Shown piece after piece: positions 8,407 through 14,808 of a stretch of 64,000 nucleotides of DNA. Below the pieces are notes generated by a model. The model was not told the DNA's origin. It saw only the letters and a program-made list of their open reading frames with translations, and did not search any database. The position numbers and the translations under genes are program-made. Source of the stretch: Streptomyces venezuelae ATCC 10712 (GTDB lineage: Bacteria; Actinomycetota; Actinomycetes; Streptomycetales; Streptomycetaceae); contig NZ_CP029197.1 in the NCBI RefSeq assembly GCF_008639165.1, positions 6,204,001 through 6,268,000 on the forward strand, given 5' to 3'. Position 1 is the stretch's first letter. Each line of letters starts with the position of its first letter.

Positions 8407-9107
8407 ACCTGTCCCCCTCCGTGTGTCGCGAGTTCCTGGCGAAGCGCCGCCAGGCGCCCTCGCGCTTTCGCGCTGATCGACCGGATCTCCTGTCCCCGCG
8501 GCGTCTCCGCGTACTCGGGGATCCGGTACTGCATGTCCTTGAGTTCGCTTCCCCGCCGGTCGCCTGCGAGAGCCAGGACAAGCCCGACCCGGTCGACGTA
8601 GTACGCGAAGGCGGGCGCTTCACGGATGATCTCCTGCACCACTTGGCGGCCGTGCTGCAGCAGGTAGTAGTCGTGCTGGCGCACACGATCGATCGTTCCT
8701 CGCCGCTGGCGGATGATCAGTCCGGCACTACGCAGAACCGACAGAGCGTCATCCAGCCAGCCGTAGGCACCGAAATGGTGGCGCAGCATCGGATAACGGC
8801 GAACCTCGGGTTCTTCGGAATCCAGGATCGCCGCAGCGTGCTCCAGGAGCTCACCTTCTCCCGTGGCCTCGTAGCCGTTGAGGAGCTCGTTGGCGAGGAA
8901 GTCCGGGTTCCGCAGCCAGAAGTCGAGCTTCTGCAGCTTGACCTGCGTCCGCATGACCCCGACGGCTTGCTGCAGGACGGGCTCGGCCAGCTCCGGTACG
9001 GAGAGCGGCTCGCAGGCCCCATCGATCAGCAGCAGAAGGCGGACGGCGTCCTGCTCGCGGCTGGTCGGCGGGCCTTCAGGTTCCGCGCCCGCTCTGTTGT
9101 GATCCAT
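8403..9107 (-). CDS. Small first component of the ATPase operon
   Basis: A 234-aa protein starting at ATG 9107. The start is supported by MDHNRAG and by loss of sensible coding sequence upstream, although the frame stays open to 9527. It is helical, with a probable winged-helix section (about 95-150) ending LIIRQRRGTIDRVRQHDYYLLQHGR. It has no catalytic motif. Position and size fit the middle component of three-component ABC systems as a class (ABC-3C, Krishnan/Burroughs/Aravind classification), but I cannot assign it to a named family. Its TGA overlaps the ATPase GTG, indicating coupled synthesis. Confidence 0.6.
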   Translation of the reverse strand: MDHNRAGAEPEGPPTSREQDAVRLLLLIDGACEPLSVPELAEPVLQQAVGVMRTQVKLQKLDFWLRNPDFLANELLNGYEATGEGELLEHAAAILDSEEPEVRRYPMLRHHFGAYGWLDDALSVLRSAGLIIRQRRGTIDRVRQHDYYLLQHGRQVVQEIIREAPAFAYYVDRVGLVLALAGDRRGSELKDMQYRIPEYAETPRGQEIRSISAKARGRLAALRQELATHGGGQV

Positions 9108-9330
9108 TGCGCCAGCGTAGTGAGCCGCGCACGCTCTGCCCATGGGGTCTTCGGATTCCCGCCACAATTCGTGGCACCCGAGAATCGAGGAGATCCGGGC
9201 GCGGCGATGGAACAGCATGCTGCCGACTGGCTGATGCCGGGCAGGCACCTGGAGTTCAATGAAGACCGGAGGCCCGGACGCCGGCTCTCTCGGAAGGCGC
9301 AATGCCGACGTTGGGCCCGCGGAGTGGTCG

Positions 9331-9660
9331 TCAGCCCAGGCGGAAGGCCACCACGGTGGCATCGCCCGTGTAGTCGTCCTCCGGCTAGACCTGGTCGGGC
9401 GCCCCGTTCGACACCAGGAACACCAGGAGGGCTGCCCCTCCATCTGCACCTGGCGGCACGTCACCGCAGACGCCTGCGCGAGCCCCAGGCGGGCCAGGGT
9501 GTCGTGCTTGCAGGCATCGAGCTGCACGTCGGCGGACCAGAGCGTGAGCCCGTGTCCTCCCGCGCCGCAGCACCGGCGGCCCCCTATTCAGCGGATACTC
9601 GTCGGCTGCCCCGGCTCTGCGCACGCGAGCACCGTGGACGCGTGAGCCGGCCGGTTTCAT
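9331..9660 (-). pseudogene. Degraded unknown gene, split over three frames
   Basis: Three minus-strand frames each keep protein-like stretches that join if frameshifts are repaired: DTLARLGLAQASAV (about 9460-9510), then LLVFLVSNGAPDQV ending at a TAG near 9385, then PEDDYTGDATVVAFRLG ending at the TGA 9331-9333. The last piece is clearly a coding 3' end. The product is not recognised. Around it (9108-9330 and 9661-9957) I see no supported gene. A weak 89-aa frame at 9584-9853 minus has no features I can use. Confidence 0.4.
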
Positions 9661-9957
9661 CGGCCCTGGCCATCCGTACGGCCGTCATCAGCCGGGGCAT
9701 CCTGCCCAGCTCCATCCCGACGTGCGTGATCGCCGCTGTGCAGCCCTTGCACGTCAAGAAGCTCAACTTGGTGGTCGCTATTTCGACGTGGGATTCCTTC
9801 GAGTGGGTGCGCGGTGCCGCCGAGGGGTGAGGTCGGGGTTCGGAATCGCTCACAGCAGACGAAACTTCCTGAGTGGGAGTGGAACCCTGCGTAGAAGCAT
9901 GTCAACCTACACCTCCGTCCCCTTTTCAATTGTCGCAGTGGCCTAGACGGGTGGATT

Positions 9958-10338
9958 TTGGCAAGTCTTCGTGCTTCAGGTATTTCGGGGTTCGTTCGGG
10001 TTTCATGCCCCCTCTTGTTTGCCCTAGGTGCGCTGAATGCTGCCCTGGCCCAGGCGCGTGTTGATTTCGGGGGTGTATCGACTGGACTGTGTCTGTGCGC
10101 GTGTACTGCTGGGCTGTTCGGAGAGGATCTTCTGCAACGTGACTACCGTCGGGACCGGGCTGTCCTTGCCTACGTGGCCAGGCATCCCGGAGTCGATGTT
10201 CGACAGGTGGCTCGTGCCATTGAAGATTGCGAACGCGTCGCCTTCCGAAGCCTCGCTCGACTCACAAAGGAAGGTCTTCTTGCTTGGGCTGTGGACCGCC
10301 AAACGTCAGGCGAGAGGGTGTATCGGATTGCTCGCTGA
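9958..10338 (+). CDS. Small winged-helix protein of the integration module
   Basis: Up to 126 aa from a TTG at 9958, but the start is uncertain because the first 55 residues look non-conserved and no ribosome site is visible. The last 60 residues form a MarR/ArsR-like winged helix (RAVLAYVARHPGVDVRQVAR, LTKEGLLAWAVD, then a wing strand ERVYRIAR). Codon use is less GC-biased than the chromosome, as in the integrase downstream. It probably regulates the element or is a remnant of its control genes. Confidence 0.45.
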   Translation: MASLRASGISGFVRVSCPLLFALGALNAALAQARVDFGGVSTGLCLCACTAGLFGEDLLQRDYRRDRAVLAYVARHPGVDVRQVARAIEDCERVAFRSLARLTKEGLLAWAVDRQTSGERVYRIAR

Positions 10339-10571
10339 CGAGTCCAGCTGTGACGAGGGGCTGCCTCAGGCGTCTGAAGCGGTGCGCAACATAGCCCATG
10401 AACGCCGGTTAGCCTAACCGGCGATTCTGGAGACCATGGATATCGGCCGCGCCGACTACTTGGCGGTGGATGGTGCTGGCCTCCCTGTCCATTCCTGTGA
10501 GCTCCGCTCTCGTGGCAGCCGACTTGCGATCGCGCTCACGGGGCTTGCCGCGTGAGGTGAAAGGTCCAACT

Positions 10572-10781
10572 GTGTGCGATTCCCTGCTCTCAGTTCCGCG
10601 AGTCGCAGAGATGCTCGATATCAGCCGCAGGTCCGTCTACCGATACATCGAGTTGGGGGAACTGTCGGTCGTTGACCTCCGCACAGGGAATGGGCGCTCG
10701 CGTGTGCGGATACCCAGTCGCGATGTGCATGAATTCGTGGGTCGACGTACGTCAGCAACTTCGTGTAGGCGCTCCGCCTAG
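10572..10781 (+). CDS. xis: Excisionase-like HTH protein
   Basis: A 69-aa protein with the HTH_17 helix pair VAEMLDISRRSVYRYIE (about 9-25) and a wing RVRIPSRDVHEFV, as in the MerR-like DNA-binding fold of Xis proteins. GTG 10572 is chosen because AAAGG lies seven bases before it. Longer in-frame starts exist at 10557 and 10470. It lies 49 bases before a tyrosine integrase, the standard xis-int arrangement of actinomycete integrative elements, where Xis directs recombination towards excision. Confidence 0.75.
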   Translation: MCDSLLSVPRVAEMLDISRRSVYRYIELGELSVVDLRTGNGRSRVRIPSRDVHEFVGRRTSATSCRRSA

Positions 10782-10830
10782 CTCCGCCTCCTACTTTTCG
10801 ATCGTATGCATCGCGTCACAGAGAGAATGA

Positions 10831-11946
10831 ATGGCCTACCTTCGTAAACTTCCGTCCGGCAAGTGGCAGGTAACTGTCAGGAACCGGGCCGGTGATCGGA
10901 TTAGCGAAACGTTTCCCCTGAGGTCTCAGGCCCATGCCTGGGGCAGGGACGAAGAGGCGAAGCTCAGTAGGTCCGCCTACCGCGATCCTCTTGCTGGAAA
11001 GATCAAGTTTGGTGCCTGGCACGATCGATGGTGGGAAGCGCGCGTCGTTGAACCGCACACTCGCCGAGGCGATGAGTCGTCCATCCGTAACCACGTGACT
11101 CCCCACTGGGCCGACTGGGAGCTTCGTGACATCGCGCGACTCGACGTGCAGTCCTGGGTCCGCAAGATGACGGTGGCCGGTACCGGGGCCTCGGCGATCC
11201 GCAGGGCCTACAACCTGACATCGTCCATCATGAAGGCAGCGGTCGAGGAGGACCTCATATCGGTCACTCCGTGTCGCGGTATTGATCTTCCTAAGGAAGC
11301 GGTCAAACCGCCTCAGTGGTTCACGGTGCCGCAGGCGCAGGCGATCCTCGCGAAGCTGGACCAGCCCTGGCAGACCATGGCCTTGCTGGCCTTCTACACC
11401 GGACTGCGATGGGGTGAACTCGCGGGGCTGCATGGCCATCGCATTGACTGGCGCCGCAGTCGCCTGTTCGTGGTGGAGGTCAACACCAAGTCCGGGATCA
11501 AGGAGTACCCGAAGAGCTCCAGGAGCCGCCGGGAGGTCCCCATCCCTGATCACGTGCTCGAAGCGCTGGCGCGCCATATGCACGGACGTGAGAAGGACGG
11601 TGTTGTTTTCACCACCGTTACTAAAGGGCGGGCTGGGCGGCTGCTCGACGACGGTAATTGGCGGAAGTACGTCTGGTGGCCAGCGGTGAAGGAGGCGACG
11701 TTCCTTGATTTTGCCGGGGACCTGCGTCCGCTGCCGCACTATCCTCCACACTCCATGCGCCACACGTGCGCTTCGTGGCTGGTGCAGAACGGAGTGTCGC
11801 TGTACGAGGTGCAGCACCTGCTCGGCCATGAGAGCTACCAGACGACGCAGCGGTATGCCCACCTCGCCCCGGACGCCCATCAGGCGGTGCTGGGTGGCTG
11901 GACGCGTCTGGAGTCCCAGCTGATCATCCCTGCTGCGGCGGCCTGA
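10831..11946 (+). CDS. int: Tyrosine site-specific recombinase (integrase)
   Basis: A 371-aa phage/ICE-type integrase. The N-terminal arm-binding domain begins MAYLRKLPSGKW, and the SAM-like core-binding domain spans about 60-150. The catalytic domain holds Arg in TGLRWGEL (about 191-198), HSMRHTCAS (about 308-316), the second His in LLGHES (about 332), and nucleophile Tyr in TTQRYAHLAP (about 339-348). All expected residues are present, so it is probably active. The ATG at 10831 follows GAGAGAA. No intact tRNA lies beside it, so its attachment site is not evident here. Confidence 0.9.
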   Translation: MAYLRKLPSGKWQVTVRNRAGDRISETFPLRSQAHAWGRDEEAKLSRSAYRDPLAGKIKFGAWHDRWWEARVVEPHTRRGDESSIRNHVTPHWADWELRDIARLDVQSWVRKMTVAGTGASAIRRAYNLTSSIMKAAVEEDLISVTPCRGIDLPKEAVKPPQWFTVPQAQAILAKLDQPWQTMALLAFYTGLRWGELAGLHGHRIDWRRSRLFVVEVNTKSGIKEYPKSSRSRREVPIPDHVLEALARHMHGREKDGVVFTTVTKGRAGRLLDDGNWRKYVWWPAVKEATFLDFAGDLRPLPHYPPHSMRHTCASWLVQNGVSLYEVQHLLGHESYQTTQRYAHLAPDAHQAVLGGWTRLESQLIIPAAAA

Positions 11947-12013
11947 GCATCCCAACTTGATAACCGAGCGTGGTCGTGGTCGAGGCGAGCAGACCTTGCA
12001 CGCCGCACTTTCC

Positions 12014-12058
12014 CAGCGTCGGAGGGCGCACCCGTTGCGGGTGCACCCTCCGACGCTG
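12014..12058. terminator. 21-bp hairpin after the integrase gene
   Basis: The arms at 12014-12034 and 12038-12058 pair with a single C/A mismatch around a TTG loop. The left arm begins CAGCGTCGGAGGG. It starts 67 bases past the int stop. The stem is long for a simple terminator, so it could also be an element-end structure. No T-tract follows. Confidence 0.55.
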
Positions 12059-12127
12059 CTGCGTTTCCGGTACCGTCAGCAGCAGCGGTTCGATCGGTGA
12101 TCGGCTTGAGCACGGGCAACGAGCCTC

Positions 12128-12251
12128 TGACGCATGCGCCTTCGGGTGTGACGCACGTTTGACGCACGGCGCTCCGTGCGTCAAGAGGATTTCGCCTCTG
12201 ACCTGCACGTTCTTCGGCGGTGAGGCGCCTCTACGCGTTCCCGATGACGCA
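12128..12251. repeat. TGACGCA iterons with an 11-bp palindrome
   Basis: TGACGCA occurs at 12128, 12149, 12160 and 12245, and inverted at 12177-12183. The first three are spaced 21 and 11 bases, about two and one helical turns. Two copies form TTGACGCACGG/CCGTGCGTCAA (12159-12169 and 12174-12184), a perfect palindrome around CGCT. This is the arrangement of arm-type integrase or Xis sites, or of a regulator array. The rest of the 11947-12512 gap shows no gene. Confidence 0.5.
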
Positions 12252-12512
12252 TCATGTGGAGTGCGTGGCGATTCTGGAGCCGGCGAAGTAAAGCGGCTGG
12301 CCTGCGGTTTTGCGGGTGGGCTATGTGCGCCGCCTGGCAGACGGCCGACGAGTGCGGTGCCCTCGACAGTCAGGGACTCACCCTCGCTGACGAGCACCGC
12401 ACCGCGACAGCCTCACCGCCCACCTCCGCCGGACCGCCCGTAAGGAGCACGGTTTTGTGAATCTCCGTCGACGGGCTGTTCCGGCGCCGCCCGGTTTCAT
12501 CGGCCGACTGCC

Positions 12513-14708
12513 TCAGGCGGTGACCTGCTCGGGAAGGAAGGGGCTGGGGATGCCGTGCCAGGAGACACGCAAGGCGTCCCTCGCCCGCGTGCAGGCGACG
12601 AACAGCAGACTCAGTTCGCCCATGAGGTCCTCGCGGTGCTGCTGGGGGTCGACCTCCTCCGGGGTGAGGGCGCTCTGCATCGGCACGACCGTGTCGCTCA
12701 CCCCGGCGACGGCCACGCAGCGGAATTCGAGCCCCTTCATGCGGTGCATGGTCCCGACCCGGACCCCCTCAACGGCCGCCGCCGACGCCCCCAGGACGAG
12801 CGAGGGAATCCCCGCCTCTTCCAGGGCCTGGGCGATGTCCTTGCCCAGCTGGACGTACCGCACGGCGACACCGATCTCGTGCGGCGCGACCCCCGTTCCG
12901 ATCCACTCGGAGATCCGGGTGACCAGGCCCGTGATCTCCTCCGGCTTGGTGGCTGCGCCTCCGAGTTCCGGCCTGGCACCCCGGTACGCGGACCGGTAGC
13001 CGGCGAGTGAGTCCTGCCCGCCGTCCATGTCGTCCACGCTCGCGTCCGCGAGGAGCCGGGTCGACCAGGTCAGGATCTCCTTCGTCGTGCGGTAGTTGAT
13101 GCGCAGGCGGGTCGACCGGCCGGCCACCGAAATGCCGAGGCCGCGCAGGGACACCCGGTTCCCGTAGATCCGTTGGTGGGTGTCGCCCGCGATGAAGAGG
13201 TCGTCCGGCCCCGGGGCGACCAGAGCGCGCAGCATGCGCCACTGAGCCGGGTGGAGATCCTGCGCCTCGTCGATCACCACATGACGGAAGGGGCGGTCCC
13301 CGCCTCGGTCCTGGAGGATGCGCGCGGCCTCCGCACACACCTGGAGGAAGGTCCACTCGTCGGCCCGGCGCAGCTCCTGGGTGAACGCTTCGACGGCGCG
13401 CCACACCTGGGCCCGCTTGAGCGGGCTGAGCGCGGCTCCGCGCCCGGAGCGGGAAGCCTTCAGGTACGTCTCCGGTGACCGGAGGTCCTGGGCCAGGATG
13501 ACGTGCCGCCATTCCTGGTCGAGAAAGACGTCGGTGAAATCGATCTCCAGCCTCTGGGCCGTCCGGCTCCAGCGGTTGAGGATCTCCTTCTGTGCGGCCA
13601 GCAGCGCCAGCGGTGCGCCGCGCTCCTCCCGGACGACCTGGTTCGCCAGCGCGTCCACGTTGACGACCCGGATCTTCGCCCGCAGCGCGGGCTCGGGGAT
13701 CAGCAGTTCGAGGTTGCTGCGCAGGTCGGCCGCGAGGTCGCGGGTGAAGGTGGTCAGGAGGATCGACTCGTCAGGTGCGTCCGCCGGCAGCTGTTGGGCG
13801 AGGTGCAGGGCGCGGTGCAGCGCGACCACGGTCTTCCCGGTGCCCGGGCCGCCGGTGACGCGTGCCGGACCCGTGTACGAGGAACGGTAGGCGAGCTTGC
13901 GCTGGCTGGGGTGGAGGAAGATCCGCCAGGCGTCGAAGGGTCGGGACAGGATGTCCGTCAACTCGTCGGGGCCGGAGACGAGCGCGATCCGCCCCTGGGA
14001 CCGCGCCATGGCCGCGGAGAACTCGTCCTGCTCGACCGGCGCCGCGGACGACTCGGTCCGTGGTGCCCGGGTCTCGCGTGGGGCCGCGGAGCGCTGCTCC
14101 AGCTGTATGGCGACGACCTCGCGCCACACGTCCTCCGGAGTCATGCCCGCCGCAAGCCCCGCCAGCACGTCGTACTGCTGCTCGGGAAGGACCTTGTGCA
14201 GGGCGTCGAGATGGACCTCGGTGCCGAGATGCCGGACCAGGGGAAGCAGGTCGGCGTCGATGCCCAGCCTGATCAGGTCCTTGTCCGCAACCCCCCCGAA
14301 CAGTCGTCGGGTGTCATCGGCGGCACCGGGCCGGTCGCCCGGAAGGGCGTCGATGCCGGCCGTCGCGCGTTCCAGAGCGACGTCGTCGCGCAACTCGATG
14401 CCGTGGGTAGCCGAGTTGACGGTCGCCCGGTGCTTGACCGCCCAGGCGATGGCGTCGTCGTGAGGCATGACCTTGAGCAGGAGGAAGCTGTCCCCCACCT
14501 CCGGAGCCAGAACCACGCCGCGCATGAACTGGTTGATGCGGATGGTCCGGATGCGGGGGTCGCGGGACTTCTCCAGCTTCTCCAAGTGCAGCCCCGCGTG
14601 GCGGTGTTTCCGAAACTTGTCGAAGACCTCATGCACACGTTTTTGGACAGGCTTTTCCAACTTGGCGAATTCCAGGAGGAAGTCCTTGTGGATTCCCAGT
14701 GTCGCCAT
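12513..14708 (-). CDS. RelE-like domain fused to UvrD/Rep-type helicase
   Basis: A 731-aa protein. Residues 1 to about 95 (start MATLGIHKDFLLEFAKLEK, later RTIRINQFMRGVV) resemble the RelE/ParE toxin fold. The superfamily 1 helicase follows: Walker A GGPGTGKT (about 280-287), motif II VVIDEAQD (about 478-485), motif III GDTHQRIYG, motif VI-like TMHRMKGLEF (about 656), and an end LLFVACTRARDALRV. SF1A helicases unwind DNA 3'-5'. The toxin-like N-terminus may act as a substrate-binding module rather than a free toxin, since no antitoxin lies next to it. ATG 14708 is taken as start because the fold begins there; the frame stays open to 14837. It is divergent from the GmrSD-type gene. Confidence 0.8.
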   Translation of the reverse strand: MATLGIHKDFLLEFAKLEKPVQKRVHEVFDKFRKHRHAGLHLEKLEKSRDPRIRTIRINQFMRGVVLAPEVGDSFLLLKVMPHDDAIAWAVKHRATVNSATHGIELRDDVALERATAGIDALPGDRPGAADDTRRLFGGVADKDLIRLGIDADLLPLVRHLGTEVHLDALHKVLPEQQYDVLAGLAAGMTPEDVWREVVAIQLEQRSAAPRETRAPRTESSAAPVEQDEFSAAMARSQGRIALVSGPDELTDILSRPFDAWRIFLHPSQRKLAYRSSYTGPARVTGGPGTGKTVVALHRALHLAQQLPADAPDESILLTTFTRDLAADLRSNLELLIPEPALRAKIRVVNVDALANQVVREERGAPLALLAAQKEILNRWSRTAQRLEIDFTDVFLDQEWRHVILAQDLRSPETYLKASRSGRGAALSPLKRAQVWRAVEAFTQELRRADEWTFLQVCAEAARILQDRGGDRPFRHVVIDEAQDLHPAQWRMLRALVAPGPDDLFIAGDTHQRIYGNRVSLRGLGISVAGRSTRLRINYRTTKEILTWSTRLLADASVDDMDGGQDSLAGYRSAYRGARPELGGAATKPEEITGLVTRISEWIGTGVAPHEIGVAVRYVQLGKDIAQALEEAGIPSLVLGASAAAVEGVRVGTMHRMKGLEFRCVAVAGVSDTVVPMQSALTPEEVDPQQHREDLMGELSLLFVACTRARDALRVSWHGIPSPFLPEQVTA

Positions 14709-14748
14709 GGTGCGCCCCCGGTCGTACGGTCGTCGATTCCGCTGATCA

Positions 14749-14764
14749 CCGTACCTGGGTACGG
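14749..14764. promoter_or_regulatory. Palindrome between the divergent helicase and GmrSD genes
   Basis: CCGTACC (14749-14755) and GGTACGG (14758-14764) are exact inverted repeats around TG. It sits in the 100-base gap between two divergent starts, the expected place for an operator serving both genes. The binding protein is unknown. Confidence 0.35.
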
Positions 14765-14808
14765 CACAATGACGGGCCGACGGGGCAAGACTTGGGGAGG
14801 GAATGGGC

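Noticed and set aside
12513..14708. Gabija GajB helicase
   Set aside because: No GajA (ATPase-TOPRIM) is adjacent, and the protein has a RelE-like head that GajB lacks.
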